Source: JOPF136 sp963773835
GTDB taxonomy: Bacteria; Acidobacteriota; Terriglobia; Acidiferrales; UBA7541
DNA length: 64,000 nucleotides
Direction of reading: 5' to 3'
NCBI GenBank assembly: GCA_963773835.1
Contig: CAVZCQ010000001.1
Location: 1,054,001-1,118,000 of the forward strand
Position numbers and translations under genes: made by a program. This document shows positions 42,616-53,454 of the stretch, piece after piece. Below the pieces are notes generated by a model. The model did no database searches. It was not told the origin of the DNA and saw only the letters and a program-made list of their open reading frames with translations. The stretch's first letter is position 1, and each line of letters opens with the position of its first letter.

Positions 42616-44772
42616 ATGGCCGTTCACTCCAGCGTCAAAACCGCAGTCGCCGAATCGAAGAAATACCACGGCCTCGACCGCGATGCGCTCCTGCGCATTT
42701 ACCGGCTGATGTACCTCTCCCGCAAACTGGACGACCGCGAGATCCAGCTCAAACGCCAGAACAAGATCTATTTCCAGATCAGCGGAGCGGGCCACGAAGC
42801 TGCGAACATTGCCGCGGCGCTGTGCCTGCGGCCTGGCTACGACTTCTTCTATCCCTACTATCGCGACCGCGCATTGTGCCTCACCCTCGGCGTCACGCCG
42901 CTGGCCATGCTGCTCGAGGCCGTCGGCGCAAAGGACGATCCCGCGTCCGGCGGCCGGCAGATGCCTTCGCATTGGGGCAGCCAGGAGCTGAACATCGTCA
43001 CGCAATCTTCGCCCACCGGCACGCAATTCCTCCAGGCGGCAGGCGCTGCGGAAGCTGCGCTCTATTTCGCGCAGTTTCCGAAGGCGCTCGAAGCTGCGCG
43101 CCGCGCTCCCCTGGGCGATGCGGTTCGCCACCATTCCGACGAGGTCGTGTATGTCTCCTGCGGCGATGGCGCGACGAGCGAAGGAGAATTCTACGAGTCG
43201 CTGAACACGGCCTGCGTCAAAAAACTGCCCCTCTTCTACCTGATTGAAGACAACGAGTACGCCATCTCCGTGCCCGTCGAGGCCCAGACGCCCGGCGGAA
43301 ACATCTCGCAACTGCTGCGGAATTATCCCTGCCTGCATATCGAAGAGTGCGACGGCACCGACCCGCTGGAAAGTTACGAAGCCTGCCGGCGCGCGGTGGC
43401 GCATTGCCGGGAGCGGCGCGGCCCCGCGCTGGTCCATGCGCACGTCACCCGGCCGTATTCGCACTCGCTCTCCGATGACGAGCAGCTCTACCGCTCGGCC
43501 GAAGAGCGGCAGAAGCAGGCGCAACGCGATCCCATTCCGAAATACGGGCTGTTCCTGGTGCGCGAACGCGTGGCGGACGAGAAGACCATCGAACGGATCG
43601 AACGCGAGGTGGACGCGGAAGTTCGCGAAGCCGCGGACCACGCGCTCGCCGCCGCGCCTCCGGAAGAGGGCAGCTCAGCGCTCTGGGTATATTCGCCGGA
43701 CGTGGACCCCACCTCCGCGCAGTTCTCGACGCAGGCGAAATCTTCCGGCGACCCCAAAACGATGGTGGAGATGGTGTCTGCAACACTGGACGACGAGATG
43801 TCGCGCGATCCGCGCATCGTCGTGTTCGGCGAAGATGTGGCCGATTGCGGCCGCGAGCAACATCTGGAGAAAGTGAAAGGAAAAGGCGGCGTATTCAAAG
43901 CCACGGCCCACCTCCAGCGGCATCATGGCACAGAGCGCGTGTACAACTCGCCGTTGGCGGAGGCTAATATCGTCGGCCGCGCCATCGGACTGGCCACGCG
44001 CGGGCTGAAGCCGGTGGTCGAAATTCAGTTCTTCGACTACATCTGGCCGGCGATGATGCAACTGCGCGACGAACTGCCTGTAATCCGCTGGCGCTCCGGA
44101 GGAAAATTCAAATGCCCGGCGGTAGTGCGCGTGGCCATCGGCGGCTACCTGACCGGCGGCGGGCCGTATCACAGCCAGTGCGGGGAGGTGCTCTTCGCGC
44201 ACATTCCGGGACTACGCGTGGTGATGCCTTCGACCGCGCTGGATTTGGCCGGCCTGCTGCGCACGGCTATCCGCTCGGACGACCCTGTGATGTTCCTGGA
44301 GCACAAACACCTCTACCGGCAGCCTTACAACCGCGCGCCCTATCCGGGCCCGGACTACATGATCCCGTTCGGGAAGGCGCGGGTGGCGCGCGAGGGGCGC
44401 GACCTGAGCATCATCACGTATGGCGCGGTGGTGCGCCGTGCAGAGGTTGCCGCGGCAGAACTGGAGCGCGAAGGCGTGTCCGTGGAAGTCGTGGACCTCC
44501 GCACGCTCAGCCCATACGACTGGGAAGCCGTCGCCGCCACGGTCACGAAGACGAGTCGCGTGATCGTGGCGCACGAAGATTGCCGCTCCTGGGGCTACGG
44601 CGCGGAAATTGCCGCGCGCATTTCCGAGGAGTTGTTCGACACGCTGGACGCGCCGGTGCGCCGTGTGGCCGCGCAGGACACCTTCTGCGCCTACCACCCG
44701 CGGCTGGAGGACGAAATCCTGCCGCAGACCGCGCACATCGTCCGCGCCGCGCGCGACCTGCTGGCCTGGTAG
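42616..44772 (+). CDS. Fused alpha/beta 2-oxoacid dehydrogenase E1 (branched-chain type)
   Basis: A 718-residue thiamine-diphosphate enzyme. Residues 1-330 are an E1-alpha domain with the TPP motif GDGATSEGEFYESLNTA...EDNEYAIS. Residues 370-718 are an E1-beta domain (VFGEDVADCG, YNSPLAEANIVGRAIG, LRTLSPYD). Separate alpha and beta genes are usual; the fusion is known in Acidobacteriota and Bacteroidota. It should decarboxylate branched-chain 2-oxoacids and pass the acyl group to an E2 encoded elsewhere. Confidence 0.93.
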   Translation: MAVHSSVKTAVAESKKYHGLDRDALLRIYRLMYLSRKLDDREIQLKRQNKIYFQISGAGHEAANIAAALCLRPGYDFFYPYYRDRALCLTLGVTPLAMLLEAVGAKDDPASGGRQMPSHWGSQELNIVTQSSPTGTQFLQAAGAAEAALYFAQFPKALEAARRAPLGDAVRHHSDEVVYVSCGDGATSEGEFYESLNTACVKKLPLFYLIEDNEYAISVPVEAQTPGGNISQLLRNYPCLHIEECDGTDPLESYEACRRAVAHCRERRGPALVHAHVTRPYSHSLSDDEQLYRSAEERQKQAQRDPIPKYGLFLVRERVADEKTIERIEREVDAEVREAADHALAAAPPEEGSSALWVYSPDVDPTSAQFSTQAKSSGDPKTMVEMVSATLDDEMSRDPRIVVFGEDVADCGREQHLEKVKGKGGVFKATAHLQRHHGTERVYNSPLAEANIVGRAIGLATRGLKPVVEIQFFDYIWPAMMQLRDELPVIRWRSGGKFKCPAVVRVAIGGYLTGGGPYHSQCGEVLFAHIPGLRVVMPSTALDLAGLLRTAIRSDDPVMFLEHKHLYRQPYNRAPYPGPDYMIPFGKARVAREGRDLSIITYGAVVRRAEVAAAELEREGVSVEVVDLRTLSPYDWEAVAATVTKTSRVIVAHEDCRSWGYGAEIAARISEELFDTLDAPVRRVAAQDTFCAYHPRLEDEILPQTAHIVRAARDLLAW

Positions 44773-44871
44773 CAGGGGGTGGTGGCGGGAAATGAGGGAA
44801 CTTCCTGGCGCCGATTGCGTATCCAGGGATAGAAGGGATGGCGGGCGCCCTGCGCCCGAGGTGAAGCTGCG

Positions 44872-45414
44872 ATGAATTGTACGCAATGCCAGAAGGAAAT
44901 CGCGGACGGCTCGAACTTCTGCTATTTCTGCGGCGCGAGCGCGGCTCCGGCCGCGCCTCCACACTCCACGTCCGCGCCCAGCGGCGAGCCGCGCCGGCTG
45001 GTGCGTAGCGTCACGGACCGGAAACTGGGCGGAGTGTGCGCCGGCCTGGCCGACTATCTGGGCATGGACGTATCGCTCGTGCGCGTGCTCGCGGTTCTCT
45101 CCGTGGTTTTCTACGGCATCGGCCTGATGGCGTATCTGGTGGCCTGGATCGTGATTCCGGAGGCGGAGCCCGTGCCTGGGACGTCGCCCTCGCCGCATCC
45201 TTCCCGGCGGCTGCATCGCTCGATGACCGACCGGCGAATCGGAGGGGTGTGCGGAGGGTTGGCGGAGTTTCTGGAGGCTGACTCTTCCATCATCCGGATT
45301 ATCTGGCTGGTCTCGATCCTGGCGTTTGGCAGCGGCGGATTCCTGTATCTGCTGCTGTGGTTCATCCTGCCTGCTGGGGATGCGAGGCCGGCGGGAATGC
45401 AGGCCGCGAGCTAG
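44872..45414 (+). CDS. Zinc-ribbon protein with two PspC domains
   Basis: A 180-residue protein. The N-terminal zinc ribbon is CTQCQKEI...FCYFCG. Two PspC units follow: RKLGGVCAGLADYLGMD with a membrane helix, and RRIGGVCGGLAEFLEAD with a second helix. PspC domains sense envelope stress. The duplication suggests internal dimerisation. Confidence 0.9.
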   Translation: MNCTQCQKEIADGSNFCYFCGASAAPAAPPHSTSAPSGEPRRLVRSVTDRKLGGVCAGLADYLGMDVSLVRVLAVLSVVFYGIGLMAYLVAWIVIPEAEPVPGTSPSPHPSRRLHRSMTDRRIGGVCGGLAEFLEADSSIIRIIWLVSILAFGSGGFLYLLLWFILPAGDARPAGMQAAS

Positions 45415-45501
45415 GAAAAAGGGCGATATTCGAAGAACCAAAATCGAAATTTGAAAATCCAAAACCGAAAAACGGGAGGATTCAGGAGCCGCCTGCAAGC
45501 A

Positions 45502-45942
45502 CTATCTTGGTGGTTTTGGCTTTGCCCCGCCGGGACGAGCGGATGTTGAAGGCAGCAACAGTTCGTCGAGCGAAATTCCGCCGGGGCCGAAAGTGGCCAG
45601 CGCGAGCGTTGCGGCGCCTACAATCAACGGGAACTCGAATTCATTCACGGCCAGATAGCCTTTTGCCAGGTGCACTTTCCAGATGGCCACTCCCATCTCG
45701 ATGGCCAGCAGAAGCGCAATGGGCCGCGTGAAGAATCCCACCACGAGCAGCACGCTGCCCACGACCTCGAGCGCGCCGACGGCGTAGGAAGTCGGGGAGG
45801 CAAATCCCAACTGAGCGAACATCTGGGCGTAATGGTGCGGGTCGCTGAACAGTTTCGGCCAGCCGTGATAGATGAAGATCAGCGCCAACGCCAGCCTCAG
45901 CACCAGCAAAGCGAGCGGCCGCAGCGCATCGAGAAATCGCAT
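45502..45942 (-). CDS. DoxX-family membrane protein
   Basis: A 146-residue protein with four transmembrane helices, including LALALIFIYHGWPKLF and GALEVVGSVLLVVGFFTRPIA, which are DoxX hallmarks. The ATG at 45942 has a CGGAGGTG ribosome site. DoxX-like proteins occur in thiol-redox and quinone-associated membrane complexes; the role here is unknown. Confidence 0.9.
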   Translation of the reverse strand: MRFLDALRPLALLVLRLALALIFIYHGWPKLFSDPHHYAQMFAQLGFASPTSYAVGALEVVGSVLLVVGFFTRPIALLLAIEMGVAIWKVHLAKGYLAVNEFEFPLIVGAATLALATFGPGGISLDELLLPSTSARPGGAKPKPPR

Positions 45943-46058
45943 GGACACCTCCGCGCCCCGGCGCATTGTACCGCCGTTGCTGATTTGAGTCGCAGGCCCG
46001 CGGGCAGCCGTGGCGCGTGATGTACAATCTGACGACTCGTAATCGGGAGAGTGCATGC

Positions 46059-47147
46059 ATGGCAGGCGCGACGCGCACTATCGGAATCTCAACGGGCGGA
46101 GGAGATGCTCCTGGTCTGAACGCAGTCATCCGCGCCGTGGTGCGCAGCGCCATGGAGCAGCACGGCTGGCGCGTGCTGGGAATCCGCAACGGATTTGACG
46201 GACTGATCTGGCCGGAACAATGCGTGGAACTCAGGCGCGAGGACATACGGGGAATACTGGCGCGCGGAGGTACGATCATCGGCACGACGAACCGTGGAAA
46301 TCCGTTCCGGTACGAAATCGAGGAGGAGGGCGCCACGGTCCACCGCGACTTTTCCGTGGAATGCATGGAGAACTGGAAGCGGCTGGGCCTGGACGCCATG
46401 GTGGTGATCGGCGGAGACGGTACGCTCGCCATCGCCAACAAATTCCAGGAGTGTGGAATGAACGTGGTCGGAGTGCCCAAGACGATTGACAACGACCTCT
46501 CGTCCACCGACGTCACCTTCGGATTCGACACCGCGCTGCATGTGGCCACCGACGCGATCGACCGGCTGCAGACGACGGCGGAGAGCCATCACCGGGTGAT
46601 GGTGGTGGAAGTGATGGGGCGCGACACGGGCTGGATCGCGTTGCATGCGGGCATCGCGGGAGGCGTCCACGTCATCCTGATCCCCGAGATTCCTTTCACC
46701 GTGGAGAACGTATGTTCCGCCATCCGCCGCCGCGACGCGATTGGGCGGCACTTCAGCCTGGTGGTCGTGGCGGAAGGCGTGCGCCTGCCGTCCACCGACG
46801 GGATGGGCCGGCCGTTTCCCGCCTCGCGCGTGCGCAATCCCTCCGTACTCATCGGCAATGCCATCGGCGACGTGACGGGGAAGGACGTGCGCGTCACGAT
46901 TCTGGGCCACGTGCAGCGCGGCGGCTCGCCCAGTCCCTTCGACCGCATTCTGGCCACGCGCTACGGCGTCGCAGCCGTGGATCTGATCGCCCAGGGCCAG
47001 TTCGGCCGCATGGTTTGCCTCCGCGGCACGCGGATTGAATCCGTTCCCATTGCCGAGGCCATCGGCACACCCCACTGTGTGGACCCCGCGAGCGACCGGG
47101 TGCAGGCAGCCCGCGCCGTCGGTGTTTCCTTCGGCGATGTGCCCTGA
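46059..47147 (+). CDS. pfkA: 6-phosphofructokinase
   Basis: A 362-residue phosphofructokinase. Signatures are STGGGDAPGLN, VIGGDGTLAIA, PKTIDNDL, MGRDTGWIALHAGIA and GHVQRGGSPSPFDR. The Gly in GGDGT points to ATP use, whereas PKTIDND with Lys is shared with PPi-dependent and mixed-substrate enzymes, so donor specificity is uncertain. It catalyses phosphorylation of fructose 6-phosphate in glycolysis. The start at 46059 matches the conserved beginning. Confidence 0.92.
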   Translation: MAGATRTIGISTGGGDAPGLNAVIRAVVRSAMEQHGWRVLGIRNGFDGLIWPEQCVELRREDIRGILARGGTIIGTTNRGNPFRYEIEEEGATVHRDFSVECMENWKRLGLDAMVVIGGDGTLAIANKFQECGMNVVGVPKTIDNDLSSTDVTFGFDTALHVATDAIDRLQTTAESHHRVMVVEVMGRDTGWIALHAGIAGGVHVILIPEIPFTVENVCSAIRRRDAIGRHFSLVVVAEGVRLPSTDGMGRPFPASRVRNPSVLIGNAIGDVTGKDVRVTILGHVQRGGSPSPFDRILATRYGVAAVDLIAQGQFGRMVCLRGTRIESVPIAEAIGTPHCVDPASDRVQAARAVGVSFGDVP

Positions 47148-48297
47148 GGGCTGCGCACGCTGCGGCAGCCGGCTGCATTCGGGCGGATTTTTCTGGCTCG
47201 ATCCTGCGGCGGCCGGCTTCCGCGTTTTGGCGTTGGTTTTCGCGGTGTTCGTGCTGTTGGTTTGCGCCGGATGCCGCCACACCGAGCGCGCCGGAGAGGA
47301 GGCGTTTGTGGGTGACCGCAACGTCACTCTGTGGACCAGCCTCGCCCAGGTGCGCGAGCCTGCAGCCAGCCTGCGTTACGGCGACCGCGTGGAGATCATG
47401 GAGCGGCAGAAAGATCAGGCGCGCGTCCGCACGGCGGCCGGCGTATTGGGCTGGACCGAGCAGCGCAACCTGATGGATTCCGCGTTGTGGCACCGCGCGC
47501 GCGAGCTGGCAGAGAGTGCGTTGGCCATGCCGGTCGAGGCGCGGGCCACCTGCGACAAACTCACCAACGTGCACAACGAGCCGGGCCGCACAGCCCCGCG
47601 GACTTACCAGTTTCGCAGCGGCACTTCGCTCGAAGTCTTGGCGCGAGCCGTAGCGGACTATACACCGGCCACGCTGGAGGGAGGCGCGGCGACGGCCCCC
47701 GGCGGAGCCGTTGCTTCCCCCGTGGATACGCGGACCGAGGATTGGGCGCTCGTGCGCGCGCATGAGGAGGCCGCTGGAGAAATTGCGGGCTGGGTGCTCC
47801 GGCGGTTTGTGAAATACGAAATACCGCGCGAACTGGTGGACTATTCGACGCAATACCGCTTTGTGGCCTGGTTCGAACTGAGCAGCGCGCCTGCGGGCGA
47901 ATCCACGCCGTCGCCGGAAGCCGCCGCGCGCCATCCGGCGCGTGAAGCGCCGGGCCCGCCGGAATCGGTACGGCCCGCTCAGACGTCGGCGCCCACGGAA
48001 AAGCCGCAGTTCCTGGTGGCCGGAATCCAGGGGCCGGAGGGGCAGCCCTGCGACTTCACGCTGATCCGCGTGTATACGTGGGGCGCCGAGCGTGGCCGGT
48101 ATGAGACGGCGTATGTGGAAAGCAACCTGTGCGGCAGCCTGCCCATCCGCGCGCAGTCCGCGGGCGGGAAGGGCTCCAATGCCACGTTCGCCTTTACGAA
48201 CCGAGGCCGAAACGGCGAGGAGCATCGGGAGTACGCGATGCATCAAACCTCTGTGCACCGCATGGACAATCGCCGGCCCGCGCGTGGACGGCATTGA
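47137..48297 (+). CDS. Putative lipoprotein with SH3-like domain
   Basis: A 386-residue protein. A short Cys-containing N-terminus (CPEGCARCG) precedes a hydrophobic signal ending in LLVCAGC, a lipobox-like site. A bacterial SH3-like domain follows (NVTLWTSLAQVREPAASLRYGDRVEIME), then a Pro/Ala-rich linker and a C-terminal beta-rich domain. It overlaps the phosphofructokinase gene by 11 bases. Function unknown; envelope location inferred. Confidence 0.7.
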   Translation: MCPEGCARCGSRLHSGGFFWLDPAAAGFRVLALVFAVFVLLVCAGCRHTERAGEEAFVGDRNVTLWTSLAQVREPAASLRYGDRVEIMERQKDQARVRTAAGVLGWTEQRNLMDSALWHRARELAESALAMPVEARATCDKLTNVHNEPGRTAPRTYQFRSGTSLEVLARAVADYTPATLEGGAATAPGGAVASPVDTRTEDWALVRAHEEAAGEIAGWVLRRFVKYEIPRELVDYSTQYRFVAWFELSSAPAGESTPSPEAAARHPAREAPGPPESVRPAQTSAPTEKPQFLVAGIQGPEGQPCDFTLIRVYTWGAERGRYETAYVESNLCGSLPIRAQSAGGKGSNATFAFTNRGRNGEEHREYAMHQTSVHRMDNRRPARGRH

Positions 48298-48337
48298 GGG
48301 TGCAACATTCGCACTGGCTCTGCCCAGTAGCCCGGCG

Positions 48338-49324
48338 ATGAGACGCAGCACAACACGCTCCGCGCTGTTCGTTTGCGCTACAGCCGTCACCCTTCTGCTG
48401 ACGGCCGTAGCCCCTGGCCTGATACACGCCTGGAGTTCTCCGCAGTCGTCCATTTCGAGCGCGAGCCCTGCCTCCGACCGGCGGCCCCGAATCGATTTTC
48501 TGGGGGAATGGGGGACGCGGGGAGAGGGTCCGTCCAATCTGAACCTGGCAGTCGCCATCGCCGCCGATACCCGCGGATTGGTGTATATCGCCGACGCCGG
48601 GTCCGGGTTCCTGCACAAATTCACCGCCGACGGGCATCCCCTGCTGGCCTTCGACGATCCCCGAGTGAGCAACCCGGTGGCCATCACCGTGGATTCCGAT
48701 GGCGAGATTTACACCGCTGACGGGCGCTCCGGCCGGGTGATGGTCTTCGGCCCCACGGGTGACCCAGACCACGAGCAGCGGGCCGGAGGTCTGGGGCATT
48801 TCCGCGTCCCGCTGGCGCTGGCGGTGGACGGGGACGAAAACCTGTACGTGGCCGATGCGGGACTGGGCGCGGTGGCGGAATACAACGAACGCGGGCGTTT
48901 CGTGCGCGTGGTGGCGCGGGCCAGCGCAGGCAGTCCACGCGTGCGCACCCCGGTGGCTCTGGCCGTGGCCCCGGACGGGTCGGTATTCGTGGCCGACGGC
49001 AGCAGTTCGCTGATTTCGAAGTTTTCTCCGCGCGGGGAGTTTCTGGGCACGTTGGGCGGGCCGGGAGCATCCGTGCAGACAAAAAACCCGGTCAGCCTGG
49101 CTGCTTCCGACCGTTTTCTGTTTTGCTTCGATGCCGCACCGCCGCGCCTGCTCGTATGGACCCTGGACGGCAGGCCCTATTTCGAGATGGATTTGAGCTC
49201 GCGCATCGCGCTCTCCGCCGGCAGCGCGGACACGCGGGCCTCACTGGCCTTCGTGCCGCGGGACGAGCTGCTCCTGCTCGACCCCTCGAGCGGGAAGGTG
49301 CTGCGTTTCCGCACGGTTTTTTGA
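48338..49324 (+). CDS. Exported NHL-repeat beta-propeller protein
   Basis: A 328-residue protein with a signal peptide (SALFVCATAVTLLLTAVAPGLIHA). About six NHL repeats are visible as recurring AVAIAADTRGLVYIADAGSG and ALAVDGDENLYVADAGLG units. NHL propellers bind ligands or proteins outside the cell; no catalytic residues are evident. It starts 40 bases after the SH3-like lipoprotein gene and may share its operon. Confidence 0.82.
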   Translation: MRRSTTRSALFVCATAVTLLLTAVAPGLIHAWSSPQSSISSASPASDRRPRIDFLGEWGTRGEGPSNLNLAVAIAADTRGLVYIADAGSGFLHKFTADGHPLLAFDDPRVSNPVAITVDSDGEIYTADGRSGRVMVFGPTGDPDHEQRAGGLGHFRVPLALAVDGDENLYVADAGLGAVAEYNERGRFVRVVARASAGSPRVRTPVALAVAPDGSVFVADGSSSLISKFSPRGEFLGTLGGPGASVQTKNPVSLAASDRFLFCFDAAPPRLLVWTLDGRPYFEMDLSSRIALSAGSADTRASLAFVPRDELLLLDPSSGKVLRFRTVF

Positions 49325-49497
49325 GACCGGGCCGAGGATGGGCACGGTGCTGTGGGGCATCCCGGGCGACGTGCGGAATTGTCCCGGCGGGCGCGCCGCC
49401 CGCTTCCGCCCGGCAGCGTTTTCATTGCATTCCGCCGCCGCAGTGTGGAATCATCCTTTGGCTGGCGTTTCGCGCCCGATAGGGGATTGGAGATTCC

Positions 49498-49701
49498 GTG
49501 AACCTTCTCGAACAAATCGGGGAAGCCGCAGGAAGCGTCTGGCGGGTTTTGGAGTCGAAAGGTCCGCAGAGTGTGGGCGCGTTGAAAAAACAGGTAAAGG
49601 CGCCCGCGGATCTGGTGTTGATGGCGGTCGGCTGGCTGGCGCGGGAAGAAAAACTCGCGCTGGAACAGAAAGACCGCGTCCAGCTCCTCCGCTTGAAATA
49701 G
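49498..49701 (+). CDS. Small winged-helix protein (DUF2582 family)
   Basis: A 67-residue winged helix: MNLLEQIGEAAGSVWRVLES, then SVGALKKQVKAPADLVLMAV and WLAREEKL, matching the DUF2582 arrangement. It starts at GTG. It probably binds DNA or acts as a protein-interaction adaptor. It precedes the cyclodeaminase-like gene by 30 bases. Confidence 0.8.
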   Translation: MNLLEQIGEAAGSVWRVLESKGPQSVGALKKQVKAPADLVLMAVGWLAREEKLALEQKDRVQLLRLK

Positions 49702-49731
49702 GACGAGAGACCGCCGCATCCGGGGGGCCGC

Positions 49732-50718
49732 ATGGCTCGTCTGCTCACTGAGGCCGATGTCCGCCGAGTCCTGACCATGCCCATGGCGCTGGAAAGCGTC
49801 GAGGAGGCATTCCGCCGCTACGGGACGGGGCGCGCCATTCTGCATCCGCGCATCCGTCTGCTCATGCCCAACCGTTCCTACATGCATTACATGGCGGCGG
49901 CGGATTTCGATGCCGGGTATTGCGGCATGAAAATCTACACGAGCGTGCGGGGGGGCGCGCTCCGGTTCGTGGTGGCGCTGTTCAAAGCCGAGACGGGAAA
50001 GCTGGTCGCCCTGCTGGAAGCGGATTACCTGGGACAGATGCGCACTGGCGCGGCCTCCGGAGTGGCCACCCGGCTGATGGCGCGCGAAGATTCGAGGCGG
50101 TGCGGGATCCTGGGCAGCGGTACGCAGGCCCGCACGCAACTCGAAGCGGTGGCGGCAGTTCGCAAACTGGAGGAGGTACGGGCTTACAGCCGAAATCCGG
50201 AGCGGTGCGATGCGTTCGGCCGGGAGATGTCGCTACGGCTGGGTATCTCCGTCAAACCCGCTGAAACTGCAGAAGCGGCGGTCCGAGAAATGGATATCGT
50301 GATTGCAGCTACCTCGTCGTCGACACCCGTGGTGTTCGGCGAGTGGCTATTGCCCGAGGCCCACATCAATGCCATCGGCGCCAATTTCCCGCAAAAACGC
50401 GAGCTGGACGAAGAGGCCGTGAAGCGTTGCGGCATCATCGTGGTGGATTCGCGCGAGCAGTCACGGCTGGAAGCGGGTGACCTGCTCGAGGTGCTCGGAG
50501 AAGACGCCGGGGCATGGGCTGCCGTGCGCGAACTCTCTGACGTGGTAACCGGAAAACTCGCTGGGCGCACCCATGACCGTCAGATCACCCTGTTCAAATC
50601 CAACGGCGTGGCCATCGAGGATGTGACTGTGGCCGCGCGAGTTTACGAGGAAGCGGTAAAGCAGGCCCTCGGCCAGCATCTCCCCTTCGCGGAATTGCCG
50701 GTGAGCCGGAACGATTAA
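49732..50718 (+). CDS. Ornithine cyclodeaminase / mu-crystallin family protein
   Basis: A 328-residue Rossmann enzyme. Typical segments are MKIYTSVRGGALRF, EADYLGQMRTGAASGVATRLMA and the NAD-binding GILGSGTQARTQLEA. The family includes ornithine cyclodeaminase, alanine dehydrogenase and ketimine reductases; the actual substrate cannot be told. A divergent or downstream GntR regulator may control related metabolism. Confidence 0.9.
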   Translation: MARLLTEADVRRVLTMPMALESVEEAFRRYGTGRAILHPRIRLLMPNRSYMHYMAAADFDAGYCGMKIYTSVRGGALRFVVALFKAETGKLVALLEADYLGQMRTGAASGVATRLMAREDSRRCGILGSGTQARTQLEAVAAVRKLEEVRAYSRNPERCDAFGREMSLRLGISVKPAETAEAAVREMDIVIAATSSSTPVVFGEWLLPEAHINAIGANFPQKRELDEEAVKRCGIIVVDSREQSRLEAGDLLEVLGEDAGAWAAVRELSDVVTGKLAGRTHDRQITLFKSNGVAIEDVTVAARVYEEAVKQALGQHLPFAELPVSRND

Positions 50719-50765
50719 TGAGTGCCGCTGGGCCAGTCGGCGGTTCGGTCCTCACGCCTTAAGAA

Positions 50766-51494
50766 TCAGGGTCTGCCTGCGGTCGCTGACCGGGAGCGCT
50801 TCGCGCCGCCGGGCCTCTCTGCCGTTCCCTTGGAATCGCGTTTTGTCTCGCGCTCGTCGAGCGCCCGGAGCGCCTCTTCCATCTCCGCGCGCCAGTGCAT
50901 TTTGAGCAGGGCAAAGGCGCGGGCGGGCTGTTCGGTGGCCAGCGCTTCAGCAATCTGGGCGTGCTCGCGCGCCCGGCGCTCCGCCGCAGCCGGGTCGTGG
51001 AGCAGCGCGGCGGCATAACGGCGGGAGAGCGCCTCGACGCGCCGCGCCAGTTCTATCAGCCGCGCATTTCCGGACGATTCCACCAGCGCCGAGTGCCAGG
51101 CACGGTCGTGCTTCAGCGCGGCAGCAGGATCCGCATTCGCCGTGGTGCGGCCGCCCGCCTGCTCGAGGCTGCGGAGCAGGGCCTGAGCCGAGCCGGCCGA
51201 CAGGAATACGGCCAGCTGTTCGAGACTCCAGAGGATGGGATAAATTTCCTGGGCTTCCTCGCGGCGAAGCGCAGGCAGATAGAAGCCGCGATTCGGGTCG
51301 CAGGTCAGCAGCCCTTCCGCCTCCAATTGGATGAGGGCCTCGCGGACGGGAGTGCGGCTGACGCCGAGCTCGGAAGCGAGTGCGGAATCATTCAGACGGG
51401 AGAGCTCGGTCCAGCGACCGTCGAGAAGCATGCGGAAGAGCGAGGAGTGAACCTGCTGGCGAAGGGAGAGACGGGCAATGGGTGCGGCGCGCAT
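50766..51494 (-). CDS. GntR-family regulator (FCD subfamily)
   Basis: A 242-residue protein. The N-terminal winged helix has LNDSALASELGVSRTPVREALIQLEAEGL, a clear GntR motif. The C-terminal FCD domain is all-helical (ALKHDRAWHSALVESSGNARL, then REHAQIAEAL), with His residues that usually bind a metal and an organic acid. The tail is basic. It is convergent with the cyclodeaminase-like gene. Confidence 0.92.
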   Translation of the reverse strand: MRAAPIARLSLRQQVHSSLFRMLLDGRWTELSRLNDSALASELGVSRTPVREALIQLEAEGLLTCDPNRGFYLPALRREEAQEIYPILWSLEQLAVFLSAGSAQALLRSLEQAGGRTTANADPAAALKHDRAWHSALVESSGNARLIELARRVEALSRRYAAALLHDPAAAERRAREHAQIAEALATEQPARAFALLKMHWRAEMEEALRALDERETKRDSKGTAERPGGAKRSRSATAGRP

Positions 51495-51969
51495 GGATAC
51501 TACATACTACATTTTACATAGCCCATGCAATATGTAATATTCAATAGGTGTAGGTGGGGAAAGGGCGGGCCATTCCGGCTCCATCCCGACTTGCCTTGCT
51601 TTGGTTCCTCGGAGAGTTTTCGCCCTGCCGGATGAGAATCACGGAGCGGTGTGATTGCTGACACTGCAAGAGACAGTCCAGCGCGGTAGGTTGCTTTGCG
51701 TGGCAGGAATTGTGCCGATCCCCGGTCATGGGGCTGGCTGGTGACCGGGGGAAGAGTATCCGAATTCTTCCGGACCGAGAATACTCGATGTTGCCTACCG
51801 AACGCAGGGAACGACAGGGACCTTTTGATAATCGAATTGCCAGCACATGGTTGCCGCTACCGCGCGGGGCGAGTCCGGTTCCGTGCGGCTTTGAGAGATG
51901 GAGAGTTGCGGCGCTCCCGACCTTCGAATGTCTTGCAGAATGGGGCAATAAAAACAAGGAGAAGAGAAC
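51495..51969. other. Divergent regulatory region between GntR and citrate synthase genes
   Basis: 475 bases with no supported gene. The GntR-proximal end holds AT-rich TACTACATACTACA repeats and an inverted repeat (51511-51540). The citrate-synthase-proximal end carries a strong AAGGAGAAG ribosome site. Both promoters should lie here. Confidence 0.5.
51511..51540. promoter_or_regulatory. Inverted repeat, candidate GntR operator
   Basis: ATTTTACATA-gcccatgcaa-TATGTAATAT matches 9 of 10 positions as an inverted repeat, 17 bases upstream of the GntR start codon. GntR/FCD regulators often bind short AT-rich palindromes over their own promoter. Confidence 0.55.
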
Positions 51970-53283
<1,314 letters not shown>

Positions 53284-53293
53284 GCAAACAGAC

Positions 53294-53342
53294 GCGGGCG
53301 AGGCGCTCGAGGCCTGGAAGAGAGGCAGAGCGCTTCGCCCGC
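53294..53342 (+). terminator. Hairpin terminator after citrate synthase
   Basis: GCGGGCGAGGCGCTC pairs with GAGCGCTTCGCCCGC across a 19-base loop, starting 11 bases after the gltA stop. No T-run follows, so termination strength is uncertain. Confidence 0.6.
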
Positions 53343-53454
53343 TTCGTCGTATGAACACGTGCGCGGAATGCGGGGAGCACGTCACTCCTAGCGTGCACTT
53401 TAGATCTTCGCGGGGTCCCGCGTGGCGGTTTCCGATTCCTTGGGGCGCGCCCGC

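Noticed and set aside
41750..42616. A 288-codon open frame in the gene-free region
   Set aside because: Ser/Pro/Arg/Cys-rich, no domain or ribosome site, and it spans known repeat fragments. Judged noncoding.
46059..47147. Phosphofructokinase considered as PPi-dependent
   Set aside because: GGDGT (Gly rather than Asp) favours ATP. The PKTIDND motif leaves some doubt, so only the general name is given.
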